From Campylorhamphus procurvoides (lineage: Eukaryota; Chordata; Aves; Passeriformes; Dendrocolaptidae), in the NCBI GenBank assembly GCA_013396655.1, contig WBMV01006289.1, positions 1,302,001 through 1,366,000 on the forward strand: a DNA stretch of 64,000 nucleotides. Direction: 5' to 3'. The notes beneath the pieces were generated by a model, which was not told the DNA's origin, ran no database searches, and saw nothing but the letters and a program-made list of their open reading frames with translations. Below are positions 12,892 to 26,075 of this stretch, in pieces. The first letter of the stretch is position 1; every line of letters starts with the position of its first letter. The position numbers and the translations under genes were made by a program.

Positions 12892-12928
12892 GATCTGAAG
12901 AAGCTGTGGTGCCTGCAGTCTCACTCAG
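12892..12928 (+). other. candidate 37-nt microexon
   Basis: The acceptor is strong: a long T/C-rich run ending in TTTTCACAG at 12891, with a possible branch site CTGAC near 12864. The donor is near-consensus, CAG|GTAAGT, at 12929. The 37 nt between are GC-richer than the flanks and open in two frames. One gives a peptide containing SEEAVVPAVSL, the other starts DLKKLWCLQSHS; the third has a TGA. The length is not a multiple of three, so skipping it would shift a reading frame. I do not recognise either peptide. It may be a small coding exon, a lncRNA exon or a pseudo-exon. Confidence 0.3.
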
Positions 12929-12934
12929 GTAAGT

Positions 12935-15900
12935 TTTGGATCTGTTCTTACCCAATCCTCTCATGCAATGAGAGTACTCTTCAAGTGGGTGTGTTAAAAA
13001 GTTGATACATTGAACTTGTCAATCTGAATAAATTTAATGTTAAAGAAATGAACTACAAGACCCAAAAGTGTATAATGATGTTTTATGTATCACAGTCAAA
13101 GTGCCTTCTAAGTACTGAAAGTGAGTACTTCAAGACACTCATTTGAGTAACTTTTTTTCTTTTTTAATTTTTATTATTTCCCTTTAAATTACAGTGAATT
13201 CAGTTTAGTAAATTAACTTGTATGATTTATAGTTTTGCGGGATCTATGAGTAAGCTCTGGCTTGATGTACTAATCATCCTCAAGCCTGATTTTCTAAAAA
13301 AAATACTGAATGCTGGGCTCATGACTTAGTTTGATGTGGTATTGCTGCCCCTTTTTTATTCACTTGGCATGCCTTTAAGATAGTACTGTGAGGAGAAAAG
13401 CATTTCATTTCACTGTGCTAAATGCAAACAGAGTTTTATATTTTCACTGGCTATTGAGAGGTTAGAACATAGTTCTACAGAATTAACTCGAGAGCTGCTA
13501 CATTTCTGCCATGTATATTAATTCTTCTGAATATATATTCTGAGGCGTTTTTCTTTTTGAAAATGACTAGAGGAAGTTGGGTGAATTACGTGCATCAATT
13601 TTGCACCAATGCACATGCATAGAGGAACCTCACAATTTGTTAAAATTTTCTAAAGGTATTTGTATAAAACTTGTGTCTTCCTGAAAATGCTGCTAGAGCA
13701 AGCAAACAGTTAATGCTCTTAGGTAACAACGTGCATTTGGAGAGATTTCATAGGAGAACTGTGAGTGCCAACAGAGATATAATTGTGGAGCTAAATAGCA
13801 GAGGTAATACACTTTTTAAAGATATATTCAAAGTGCCACACTGTAGGCTTGGGAGGTTCCTGCAAGCTGCCTTCAGAAAAGCTTTGGCAGTGATAGACAC
13901 TTTGACAAATGGTAACATTTGCCATTTTGTAAGATGTGTAGTATGAAGATGAAACATCTCTAGTAGAAACTTTGAATGAATTATACACCTTATTTGTCAG
14001 TAGAATTAGATTACTTGAATAGCATTCAATTAAGATACTCAGTATTCAGGGTTCAGTGTTTGGTGTTCAGTACTCAGGAGACAGTTGTGTCTGCATTTTG
14101 GCAAAGTTGAGTAGTTTTCCTTGGGTAAGTATTATTCACAGGTTACAGTAAAAACACCTTCTGTTGGCACATATGCTGATGGTTCTTCACAATACCAGTC
14201 TGAGGAGCACATACAGAACTGAATGGGTATGAGTCACTAATTCTCTAATGTGCAAATCACCACTAATCTTATGTTTTAATTTTAAAATTGATTTTGATCA
14301 ATACTGTGAGAGTTATAATTGTAAACTTTCTGTTGCTGAAGGATACAGACAAAGTTTCTCAGAGAAAGCTCAAGCTTTTATAGCTAGAACTGAGCAGCAG
14401 CACGGGATGAGCCTGCTGAGTGCTTATATAGTGTAGAGTTCCACAGTGAAATGCATCTTACAGGCATTATAAATCAATTTGTGTAATGGAAAACAAACTA
14501 CAGGCATCTGCTATTTGGAATTTATGTATTTTTATTCTTTTGCTGCTCTCTTTACAAACATAATGGGAAAGTCAGAAAAACACATTATGTTGAGTAAACA
14601 ACACCGAGGGCCTGCAGGGCACTCATAAAGGTGTTTAAATAACCATCTCAAATGTTTGTGATTAGTAGAAATACGTTGAAGAATATGTTGTTCTTCTGCC
14701 ATGAACACACTTAAATCAAACAAAACTTCTAATCAATCAATATGGCCATTAGTTTTCTGATTCTAATGTCCTGAATGTCAGTGTGTTGGAAAAACTATTG
14801 GCATAGGCTGTTTCTGGCTTTACTCTGTGGCATAGTCTGTGCTTTTTACTTATCAGCTTTACCATCAATCTGCAATTTGTGACCCAACTGAATTTTCTTC
14901 AGAATTTATAATACTCAGATGTTTGGTATTACTGCTTTGTTCTCATTCATGTCATGTGAGAGACAACTATGTGCAAATACAGATTTTTATTTCATCTGCT
15001 GACTCCAAATTTTCAAGAAAAAATTTTGCTATTGCTGTAAAATAGAAATGTGAAATACATATCTGTAGATTATAATTTCTCCCTCCCAAGGAGAAGTAAT
15101 CTGCTGCATTACGATAGCTGACCGTCTGTTTCGCCATGGTGAGAGGAGGCAAATCCTGCACAATTAAGTGGGAAATTCAAGGAGGAAGAGGAAGGATGAA
15201 ATCTTTTAGGGACCAGAAAAGTAAGCTCAGGTTCATTTCTTCTCCTAAATGGTCCTGAATTTCTCTCAAACCATCTGTGCATATTTGTGTTACTTTTAAA
15301 GCAGTTTCTTGATTAAAGCCCTTAGTACAAATAGCATGTGGTACAGAAGGATCTACAATTTCAGGGAAAAAGGTAGACGGCATAGGTAATAAATAAGCAT
15401 GCAGGGGAGTAGGAAATAGGAAAGAACATTTTTCAGGGTTTCACTTATGAAAGATACAAGTGCATAAACCTCAGCACATGTGTACTTCTGCTTAAATGCT
15501 GCACAGCTAAAGACTGAATTTAACTGGGTGCATTTAAACAAGGATAGTGACAAAATCGTCATCTTGATAGGAATGTTTGATAAAATAGTTCCAAGATAGA
15601 TGTTTCATTGTACCTTTATGGTGGATTTTAGAGTTCATGACAGGCAGGATATATTAAAACATAGAGTCAAGTCAGATAGTTAAGATGACTATTTCAGCAG
15701 TACCACAGAGGCTCCATGGATTTAAATGCAGTACCCAATTTCAGAGAGAATTACGTCAGGCCTGTACTTTGTACATGCGGTGATGGTGAGTGACAAAGGA
15801 CATGAAACACAAAAGAGTAAGAAGGCCGCAAAGTACAATCATAATGAGACATTTCGTCTAACTTCCTAACTCTTGGATAAATGCTGTATTAGAACAGAAT

Positions 15901-16480
15901 GCTCGCTTCTGTCATAGCTAAAATTTGAGTCAGTCCTTTTTGGAGCAATCAGTAAGAAAAGTCTTCAAAAAGAGATTGAACAGATCTAATTCAAGATGTA
16001 CTAGAGATCATAGTGGACTTACATTTAACTTCTTTATATATGAGAAGCAGCCAGGAAATTTCTTTCCTAAAGTGTTTTTAAGACAAGAAACTGCTTAAAG
16101 AAAAATAAAAAGAAACTGATAAAAGGCTAACCTGGTTACCCAGGTTGATGATTTGACATGTCAAAGAGCTTTTTTAGAGTCAATGCATTTGATACTTTAC
16201 TGGAGTTAATTTATACCACAATTTAGCAAAAACTGCTAGAGGAGTAACAGGCCAGCAAAATTCATCCAGGTTCATTTAGCAGGTTAAGGAGGAGAATTAA
16301 GGTCTTTTAAGGTAAAGTTTAGAGAATGAAAATAATTTCTGGAAAATAAGAACAGAAAATTGTAGTAAGTCCAGCAAGTCCAGAACAAAGACTCAGCAGA
16401 CTAAGTTGAGTTTTAACTTGTTGAAGTCAAAAATTTTTATAATAAGTTTTTTAAATATCAAGAGCTCTGCTACAGATTTG
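12935..16480. other. non-genic AT-rich sequence with minor repeats
   Basis: No gene is supported. Around 13671-13957 open frames of 65-91 codons overlap on both strands, but the + frame would start at a TTG and no motif is seen. An imperfect short repeat built on TTCAGT/GTTCAG words lies at 14039-14080. A 7-bp perfect hairpin (AACCTGG/CCAGGTT, loop TTAC) lies at 16129-16146. Confidence 0.55.
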
Positions 16481-16494
16481 TGTTGCACACACTC

Positions 16495-16690
16495 ACAATT
16501 TAAATGTATTATATGTAATGTTATAACCTATGTTATATATTATAATGGATATGTCAAGCTATATGTGTTATATGTTAGCTATATAACATTGCAATATAAA
16601 TATTCCATATATAACTATATATAGCATATTATAGCTATATGTAGAATAGACAAAATATCTGACACAAATACTGCATATAATTGTACATTA
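16495..16690. repeat. AT-rich low-complexity tract
   Basis: Nearly pure A/T sequence with many TATAT, ATATA and TTATAT words and local self-complementarity. It is a low-complexity region with no unit length that can be defined. Confidence 0.7.
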
Positions 16691-18311
16691 TATGTTGCAT
16701 TGCTAGTGATAGAAGTCTGTGGCAAGTGCACATATTATTACTGTGCTTAGTCTTGATTGAACTGTGCTGACCCATCAAGGGCCTTTCAGCTTCAAATCTC
16801 ATCTATATCTCTGTCTGTGATGTCTATGTTGATAGTTTTTTGCTTCAGTGAGTAGAGAGTCATATTCTTTATAAGGAAAAGGGCAGACTCTATTTCTAGA
16901 GGATAACCCAGATTTTTTCATTTTATCTGTTATAGAATTTTATAGCCCATTTAGTGCTACTATGTTATCCCTTTTGCTTTATAGGACATATCTTTCTATT
17001 CACTGTATGTTGTATAAACATAATGTCATGGGGTACAAATAAAATTCAGAGGAACAGACATGTACAGTAATAGGGAAATAATATTTGTAGTAATGGGAGA
17101 GATTGCTAGAAACTTCTTCAAAAACTGTTCTAGTCTTTGTTATTTTTTACCAAAAAAAATATTTTTGAATGGTTTTGCTCCTCTTTACCCCCCCCAATCA
17201 CCTTTCTTTTTTTAACTATTAATAAAATTTTGAGACATTTGCATTCAATGGCAACTAATGCAAGTAAATTGTTTGAAAAGAAATGAGACAAAGGAGAGAT
17301 GAGAATGAAGAAAAACAAGAATTTTTATCTTAGAGAATGATTTATGAGGTAACATTAAGAAGATAAATACATGCAATCTGAGGAAGTGATATCTGAGAAG
17401 GAGCAACAAGTTGAGAGCAAGGGTGAACACTTGCATGAAGATGAAATATATTCACAAGAAATGTAGTGGCATAATGGAGTGACAGTAGGCAGTGAAATTT
17501 TAGTCTGGCTCTTATTGTATTTCTTTGCACATCTGTTTGATAGAATAAAAAATGATGGTTTGATTTAGCAATCTCAGGGAGTTCAGGTTGGCAAAGTAAT
17601 GACCTGCCTTTGCTGGTAGTTGAATACTGAATGAATTCTTCAAACAGTTCCAGAACTTTGGGGGTTTTTTTCAGTTTCTACTTCCGTATTTCTTCCCAAA
17701 TATTAAAAATATCCACCTGTTTTGTATTCTTCCCTATGAAGAAATTATTGTTACATTAAAAATAAGCTTGAATAATTTTAAAAGATAAGTATTTCATTTT
17801 AACATGGCAATTTTAATTTTTAGAAAGTATTCTGTAAATTTTGATTCATATTCCTTTGGAGTGAAGACATTTATGTAGACTATTTGGAGAGGAGATAGTG
17901 ATAGCAACTCAACTTTTTTTTTCCAAAATATATAGCAGTAGATTTTTTATATGCTGGACAAGCCTGATAAGCCCCAAAAAGACTAAACCATTTTCTTAAA
18001 AAAAAACCCCAAACAAACCCAGATGTGGACCTCTTAGAGCAGGTCCAGAAGAGGTGGGGGGTTGGAATGGTGCAAACATTAAGGCCCCTTTCGACTCAGA
18101 CCTTTCTATGGTTTGTGCACTCAGAATTGTGGGAAAGTGAGAAAATTACCTTTACTTCAGGAAGCAATGTGAACAGAAACTTACTCAGCATTTCCGTATA
18201 TGCATGTTTTTTGTCATTCAAATGAAACTGGTACAAAAAAGTTTCTTTGGAATATTGACCTTCAGTTTTTCAGTGAGACTGAGAACTATTATCTAGAGAA
18301 TCTCATTCTTT

Positions 18312-18333
18312 AAATGCTTTTCTAAAAGCATTT
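18312..18333. repeat. perfect inverted repeat (10-bp arms, 2-nt centre)
   Basis: AAATGCTTTT, then CT, then AAAAGCATTT. The arms are perfectly complementary. It is too short for a microRNA precursor and no function is assigned. Confidence 0.8.
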
Positions 18334-20126
18334 TTTTAAAAGTATGTAGTCAACTTACTTTTATTTAATTATGCTTAGACATGTCATCATAAGATGACTG
18401 TAGAATTTAAGTCACTGTTTGTATATGCTGAGTGATACCTGAATGGTGATTAGCAGAGGGTTGGTGGTGGTGGTTGCCTCTTCTTGTTGGAGGATGTAAG
18501 TGGTCTTTTGCTGTCAGTTGTAGTCTGACTGTTCCAAACCCCTTTGTCATTTACTTAAGAACTGTTAGAATTCAAAATTATTATTGTAATTATTTTCAAA
18601 AGGAGTCAGCTATCAGGTTCACTGCCAGGTTTGTAATTAAAGATACTTCATTTAGTATATTTACATTATGGAGCATCATGTACTGTTGAGGAAGTGTAGG
18701 GAGGAGCTGCTCATAATTTATTCTACATTTTATTCTAAAGATAAATACTCAACCAACTGAACCATAAGCCTTAGGTGAATAGATTTCTCTACTTGTGGTA
18801 TTTACTGCTTGAACAAATGAGGTGTACATAATACCCAGCTGTCGACCTCCAGATGTAGTACAGTCAAGCTGCGTAAATTCTGCCGACTCAGACACTATGA
18901 CTTGCCCTGATGGAGGGCTTGGTGGGCTGCTGTAAATATTTCATACTGTGTAACCTAATTTCATGCCAGCTTTGTTTTTATTTTTATCTTTCTAGTAATT
19001 TAATGAAAGGCAGGTATGAGTAGCAAAGTCCGATTGCAGTGAAACTGCCAGAGCTGTGCTGCTTGAGAACATCAAGGCAGAAGAAGCCAGAGAATGTGAC
19101 ATCCCAACTAGAGGGCTTGCAGCAAATGGCAGAAAGTTTGAGTGATGAGTCCTCATTTGCAATAAAATGCCTAGCTGCAATTCAAATATTACAGTACCAG
19201 TAATACAGTCTGGGGTGTTCTTCTCCCTTCTTTAATTTTGTAGCTCAGGGTAATGGTAGAATAAGGTCTTCAAGGGCCTGAGCTGCTCACTTATTTCAGT
19301 GAAGCTGCTGAATACATTGGGTAGTCTTACTGACCATGAAAGCAGCTGTTATTCTCTAATGGGGAAGTCTCAAAAAGATGTTTGACAGCTATTGATGGGC
19401 GAAAGGGAAGGAGAGAGGGTTACAGAAACGTGGCAGAGAAACCTTGATCTCCTTGGAACTCTGTAAAAAAGCAAAATGAGAAAATAAGCAAAATCCTTGG
19501 TCAAATGTTTGGGCTGCTACTTTTTTTTGTCTTTAAAAAAATTCTAACAAAAGGTAATCATATCATAAGAAATCAATTCTAGAGATGTAAATCTTTTCAA
19601 TTTAGGCATGTCAGGTTGCAACCTATTCATCCTACAGGAAAAAAAGAGCTGCAAATTTGTACCTTAAATGGGGTTGAATGTCCTTTAATGTGTTTTACCA
19701 GAGAAAATGAGGTCCCCAACTCAAATCCAGCAACTGAAATGAAAGACAAATATTAACATCTAGGTGTGCAGAAATGCTGTATCAACAACTTGAAAACAGA
19801 AAAAGATAAATAAACATTTTTTTAAAAAATGTAACTAAAGAGCAGCCCCCGCCTATGCAATCCTCTGGTAGAAAAAAAAGGATGTATATGAGCTGTTCCT
19901 GGAAAACTCCCTGTAAATTGAATGAATGTAAACTGATAACCATAGCAGGATTAAGATTTGGATTCAGGATTTGAATACTTTAAGCAGCTTGTTTACAGGC
20001 ATGCCTTTTCGTAATTTGGGATGGCTTTGCTTTAGTTTGTGTACCTGGAAAGTGAAGTCATTGTTCAATAATGGAAAATGACATGGAATGTTGGACAAAG
20101 CAGGTAACTATGTCATCAAGTCCTTA

Positions 20127-20141
20127 CCTCAAGTCTTGAGG
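20127..20141. repeat. perfect palindrome CCTCAAG-T-CTTGAGG
   Basis: Two 7-bp arms around a single T. It has the form of a dimeric transcription-factor site (CTTGAG/CTCAAG half-sites resemble NKX2-type cores), but this is only a resemblance. Confidence 0.6.
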
Positions 20142-21682
20142 CTTGTGGTGTTCTTTGTATTGCTTGGTTTTATCAGTAACGGGGACAAGGTTTTGTGATC
20201 TACAGTCACTTTAGATAGTGGAATTTGTCATTTTTATGCCAATTCAAGAAATAACCTGATGAAACCTGAAAGTATTTTTAGGAAGTAAACTATAGAGTTG
20301 AATTCATGATATTATTGAAAAATGTGGGTTTGTGGATCAATATTTAATTAATTTTTTTAGCACCTTTGATAGGTACATGACAAATCCAAGTGTATTTTTG
20401 CGCACTTTGGACTAAGTCAATTTTTCTTCAATTACCACTTTTCCATTATCTGTGAAGTAAGAACTCCTGATGAATTATATAAGTTGAGGTTTGAATGAAT
20501 TTATCCCAAAGATTGATATTATTTTTTCATGTGATAGCAATAAGTTACAATATGAATTACTAAGCAATATTATCTTAGAAAACTTTTTTCAATCTTACAT
20601 GAAAACAGAAATAAGGCCCTATCAAGAAAATTACTACAAAGACCTCAATTCTTTACTTCATTTGTTTCGTTGAGTAATTCCTTCAGAATATCTAAGTCAA
20701 GCTGCTCCAGTTAAAACACACTATTTCTGTTCTAACCAAGATAAACCATAATCTATAAGTCAGTGGGTATTTCCAAATCAGCAAGCATAAAATTTCTCCA
20801 GAGCTATAGTAGAAGGCTATGCCATTTTTTGGTATTTCACATTCTTCTCTGTTCTTAAGTGTCCTTGTGTGAACTCATTTCATATTGATTAACCTATGTC
20901 ACTGTTTCAATCTAAGGCATTATGTCTTCATGTAATAAGGGACTATTGATTATTTTTCCCAGTCTAATGAAACAACACAGATGAAAAAATATTGTCCCTG
21001 TTTCACAATACTTAAAATTCTGTTAGAGATGGATTTCAGTAAGCAGCTGATCAAAAGCACTAGGCAAGTAATGAAAACCTACATTAAGAGGAGGGGGAAA
21101 TCCACTGTTTTTCAGAGACAAGATACATGGAAAATATTTGCAAGAAATTTTTTAACTGTATATATTATTGAAGCCAAAAATCCCTTTTAGCACAAGTCTT
21201 TGTGTTACAGGTTCTGAATAGTAGGTACTAGTAAAATTAAACTAGTGACCTACAGTGGGAATGCATAAAAAGTTAATTTTGATTTGGGAACTCAACAATA
21301 TCACTTGCATTTCTAAAGTCTAGCAAGAATTGACTGTCTTTTTTTGTATTATGTATTTGATATAACCAGAGGAAATTTTCCTTCCTTTTAATCTGATAGT
21401 GGACAAGGCTGGAAAATTCTTACCTATCTAATATACTTTTTTACTTTATGAGATCAGTAGTCTTTTATTAGTGTAGCATAGCATTGTGTTCATTGCCAGC
21501 TCCAAGTAGCAGTAGTTGTACTGCTTGGTCACACCTTGCACAGATAAAAACAGGAAATATTTTCATTTCCTGGACAATATGGCATGTCAGATTGTTTTTT
21601 GGAATGGATCATCATTAAAACCGAAGAGTTTGTGGAGTTCTCAAAAGTTTTGAGCAGAACCTTCTGCTGATCCATATATGGA

Positions 21683-21704
21683 GATATATATATATATATA
21701 TATG
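21683..21704. repeat. (AT)n microsatellite
   Basis: About ten uninterrupted AT dinucleotides. They are preceded by ATATATGG and followed by GTGTTC. Confidence 0.9.
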
Positions 21705-21709
21705 TGTTC

Positions 21710-24705
21710 ATGTATCAGCACTGTCGGAAGCCAAACTAATATTCTGCAGACTTGCAGCCATAATATAAAAAAATTCAGGTATGTCTGTGGAAAACACAAC
21801 CAAAACCTCTTTTCTGATCTCATCACAATGAGCAGGGTGGAAGGATTTCAGCCCTGATGAGTGAAATTCTGTGAAGTGGTAAACTATTAAAAGCTGTATT
21901 ATAAATCATTACATTAAGACTGAAGTAAGAATAACAATCTGTTTGTAAGTGTTGTGTATATCTAGGCTTAAATTTAATGTCAAAAATGTATATAAGTGGT
22001 GTATGAGTAATCCCTTCTCTTGAAGTTGAGGAAATATTTAAATATTTTGCTAAAGTTGGCTGCGTTGCTGAGTGTTTTGTGTTGTAAGGGCAGGGCAGAT
22101 AAAATACAGTATCAACATTTAAATACCCTTCAAAGTGAGAAGTGGGCCTTAAGAGAAAAGTTCATGGTTCTCCTATAGTACAATTGTTGGTTTTGAACTA
22201 TTAGTTTTATGGAGATTTCTGGTGGTGTGATTTTTCCCATAACAGCATCAGAAAGAGCTGTCTATTAAAAATATTAATGGCATCAGCCCCAATCTGCACA
22301 CAACCAGAACTGTCATTGTGCTTCAGCTGTTTTGCTTCTCTAGCAAAGCACAACAGATACAAAATCCACTTAATTGGGTAGTTAACCAGGTTAATACTTG
22401 TTTTGCAATGGCAGAATGATTGTAAGTGTTCTGGAATATATGAATATATATTGAGAAGTTGCCCTTCCTGTTTTTGAATTCTTTTATGTGATTGCAGATC
22501 CAGATAGGACCCTTGCAGTGATTACAGATCACTGACGTTTCTGGATTAATTTTACCCAATATTCTTCTTTTCTGTGTATTTCAAACACATTTCAACTTGA
22601 AATATAAACGATTTTTGATCATTTAGCTTACTTTGATTTCTGCTCTGAAAATCATGTGGGTCGGTCTCTGAGAGTAATTTTAAACCATTATTTGTAGCCC
22701 TGTTAAGCAGCAGGAAAGAGGAGAAAGAAGATTAGCAATTGGTCTCTGTCCAGCACAAACTGTTGAAATTGATTTGGCTTCAGGCTGAGAGTTAAAAGCA
22801 AGCCAATGCATTACAGGCGATGGATCTATACTACATTGTGTTAATATACACCAGGGGCTCTTTTCCTTCCCTGTTTTGCACTCAGCTTTAAACCTCATGG
22901 TCTGATTCTGATTCTTTTTTAGCGTATTCCAACGTATGCCAGTAATGGCTTCATTGAATCCACATTGTTATCAGAGCCACGCTGTTTTAATGGTTGTGAC
23001 TGGTCAATTAGGATAGCTAAGTGGTGTCTTTGCCCCTTGTTTACCTCTGCAAAGAGAAGGTGAAATCTTCTTGGATTTGCACTGATCAGTGAAGAATTCT
23101 ACACTCTTAGTGGACTGTATTCATTACAGTGGTTGCATTAAAAGTCTGAGTTTCCTCTTTAATAGAAAGGTGCCATTTAATTTTTTATGAAACGTTTATT
23201 AACTTAAGGCTGCTGGTGTTGCTCTGATGAAATGGCTAAAGGTTTTTTATTATGTATCTTAAAACCAAACAAGTCCATGCTAGTTCTCATAGTTGGATCC
23301 TTGTGGCCTTTTATTGATTTATGTTTGGATCTTGTCTGGCATGTCTCTAGGTATTATTTATGTGTTGCAAATATTTTAAACTTTTATACTGAGTATACAT
23401 GCTGCCATTGTTCCCAGGCAAAATGTCTAGGTTTTATTCAAAGATAAAGATTGTCTATATAACAATGAATTCTGGGAGCTACAATTTAGTCCAATTGCTT
23501 GTTTTGTACTCTGTTGGACTTCTACTGTCAGATAAATGTTTCACACATTTCACAGAGTCTTGCTGAAGCTGAGAATTCCCATAACTGTGATAGGTAGCCT
23601 GCAGCAGAATGAGCAGAGAGAACAAGATCTGTCTAACAATCCCATCGCACTTCAATGCAGCTTAGATACCTTTAAGTAAGGTATTTTGAGTATCAGAGGC
23701 CTTATAGTCACTTTAATACAGCATTTTCACTGAACTAGGATATCTGGTTTGTCACCTCAAATAAATACCTCTCTTGCTTGAGGTACAGGGTTAGACAGCC
23801 CCTAAAGACAGTTCCAATTCCCTTTAAATCTTTCTTCACTCTTGACCATGTAATGTATTCCTTCCTTCCTTCCTTCCACTTCCCTCCCTTTGTCTGAGCC
23901 TCATCTCCTGGTTCATCTCCTTGGTGAGCCAAACAAGAGCAGTCAAATGGCAGAAAGCAAACTCAGAACTAAATATGCTGAGAGAGGGAGAGAGAACGAG
24001 AAGGTATGTGAAAGAAAAGGATTTCTTCTTCTAAAGGGCAGGGATAATTAGATCAATTCAGCTATTTAATACTTATTAATGCTTTTGACTTTATCTTGAA
24101 ATGTACAAACAGGTTTAAAAAAAAAAATTAAAACGGCTGTGTGAGGCCATTTATTTTAAGGATTAGAACAGAAGTTACATGTCAATGAACTTTCTGAGCA
24201 CAGACTTCCTTAACTCCTGCAGTGCTCTTTCCCACTTTATGAGGTTATATAATAATTTCCCAGAGTCCATGGAGACAGGGTTTTCCCCATTAAGCTTTTG
24301 ATAAATGTAGATGCCCATTTGTTCAAGCTGAAGGAGGCTGAAAAGGGTATCCTCACTGATGAGCCTCCATCAAACATTTTTCAGGTGACTTCATTGCCAG
24401 TGTGACCTGACAATGAGTCCTCAATCCAAATTCTTATGTTTTAGAATGGTTACATATTCAGTGGAACTGCACTTAAATTAGTGACCAGGAATTATCAGCC
24501 TTATGACAGAAACTCTTAGGAACTGAACTCTGAGACAGAATAAAGGAAGCAATGATCAGCTTTCAACTGAAGGTCTGCTGATGTTTTCAGCCTTGCATAT
24601 ATACACAGAGTTCACGGATTTGAATGCTTTGTGAATGTAAATTCCACAGACAACCTCACAACCTTATTGTGCAATTATGCCTACTTCAATAATCAACCTA
24701 AACTT
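21710..24705. other. non-genic AT-rich sequence, nothing recognised
   Basis: No supported gene. The stretch 22900-23240 is free of repeats and could be a conserved non-coding element, but conservation cannot be judged from one sequence. A TTCC microsatellite interrupts it at 23858-23877. Confidence 0.55.
23858..23877. repeat. (TTCC)n microsatellite
   Basis: Five tandem TTCC units, followed by more irregular polypyrimidine sequence (TTCCCTCCCTTTG). Confidence 0.9.
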
Positions 24706-24709
24706 TTAT

Positions 24710-24840
24710 AAATAGAATGGTTTCAGCTGGAGGGGACCTTAAAGATCCTCTTGTTCCAGCCCTCCTGTCACAGGTAGAGAAAAGTTCCACTAGACCAGGT
24801 TGCTCAGAGCCCCATCCAAGCTGGCCTCAACCTCATGCTT
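24710..24840 (-). mobile_element. CR1 LINE 3'-end fragment, antisense
   Basis: The sequence reads AATAGAATGGTTTCAG, then GGGGACCTTAAAGATC, then GTTCCAGCCCTCCTGTCA, then CCACTAGACCAGGTTGCTC, then CCCCATCCAAGCTGGCCT. This is the reverse complement of the conserved avian CR1 3' region, beginning with the octamer-bearing 3' terminus. The element therefore runs right to left and is 5'-truncated at about 24840, the usual state of CR1 copies. Internal substitutions indicate an old insertion. It is the clearest repeat in the window and the main reason to call the sequence avian. Confidence 0.9.
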
Positions 24841-24849
24841 TATTCGCAT

Positions 24850-26075
24850 TATAACAGGGTTTTGTTTGGGTTTTTTTTGAAAGAAACATGGAATCCTTTG
24901 ACATGATTAGCTAAAATCCAACCTCAAGAGAAACCTCACTGCCACTGCTTTTTAAATCCTGGCATTATTATTATATTTGTTGTAAAGGTCCCTCCTTTCT
25001 TTTCAAACCTGGCATTAGGACAATGTGTTTTCCATTACAATGGCAAGTATATATAAAACACAAATCCCACTTGAGAGTCTAAGCTGTTTGAAGGGTTTTA
25101 ATGTCAGACACTCATTTCTGGGAGGCTGGATTAAGAATTGAAAAAGATGTTTTTACTAGAATATTGTAGCTGGTACATTAACGTGTATCTACATTCTGCA
25201 TGTCAGGAATACAAAGTGTATTGAAAGGCCAACCTTTTCTATTGCATATGACAACTACATAGATTTCTTTTTGCACTGAGACATTGATGTTTACTACTTT
25301 GCAAAGATATTTTTCCTGAACAAATCCCCCAGGATCAATTCTAAAAAAAAAAAAAAAAAAAAAAGGAAGTACATGAAAATTATGCTGACATTGAAGAGAA
25401 AGAAAAGCTGCCTTTTAGCTATTTTTCCAAATCTGTATTTCTGGATGATGTTTTTCTGGACTTGCCTCTCCTCTCAGTTCCAAGCTTGGGAACCAGGAAT
25501 CTCTCATAAATCAACAATACTACAGCACTCTAAATGTAATGTAAGAAATGTTTCCAGGCCCATGTGTTTATTCATATATAAGATACTTAAAAATTCTAAA
25601 TGCTTTTAAGATCTAGTAGTATTTCTGAAGAACTGATTTAAGACAGACTCAATCAGTTCGTGCTTTTTAAATTGATCTATTCATACTTGACCAAGACTTA
25701 AAGATGCATATTGATTTATGTAACTGGATAAAAATATTTTTCTTTTCCCCAAGCTTAATCAGAGAGGCTGCAAGAATAAGGTCTGCTGAGGAGGTTACTT
25801 CACCTATTATATTGTCCCAAAGCTAAGGGGTTCATGATTATTATTTTTTAGTTTATTAACAGACTTATATTGGAGAACTGGATTTTGAGTACTCAGAGCT
25901 CTGAGTCTTTGTCATTATAGCAGTGAAGCAGATAACAGACATTTTCTGCCAGTGGCCTGGTAGCAATGACACAGACAGAGGATGAGCAGGCTGATCTTAC
26001 CTTATAGTCATTCACAGTTTTTACATTTTCAATGTTATTTTGCAAGGAAACACCCTACTCGCCCGCCCCCCCCCC
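24850..26075. other. non-genic sequence up to the assembly gap
   Basis: No gene is supported. It contains an A22 tract (25343-25364) and ends in a C10 run (26066-26075) directly against the gap. Confidence 0.6.
25343..25364. repeat. A22 homopolymer
   Basis: Twenty-two consecutive A residues. No identifiable retrotransposed body lies immediately upstream, so it is annotated as simple sequence rather than a retrocopy tail. Confidence 0.9.

Larger units (their letters stand above)
16700..21680. other. non-genic AT-rich sequence, nothing recognised
   Basis: Short open frames only. A C8 run lies at 17188-17195. Perfect small palindromes lie at 18312-18333 and 20127-20141. No transposon end or RNA gene was seen. 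Confidence 0.55.

Noticed and set aside
13671..13988. Open frames overlapping on both strands around 13.7-14.0 kb
   Set aside because: The + frame begins at a TTG. No family signature, promoter or poly(A) signal supports either strand.
24980..25015. AAAGGTCCCTCCTTTC resembling a CR1 core
   Set aside because: The flanking bases do not continue the CR1 consensus and no octamer follows. Likely coincidence.
25321..25364. A22 tract as the tail of a processed pseudogene
   Set aside because: No gene-like or AATAAA-bearing sequence precedes it and no target-site duplication was found.
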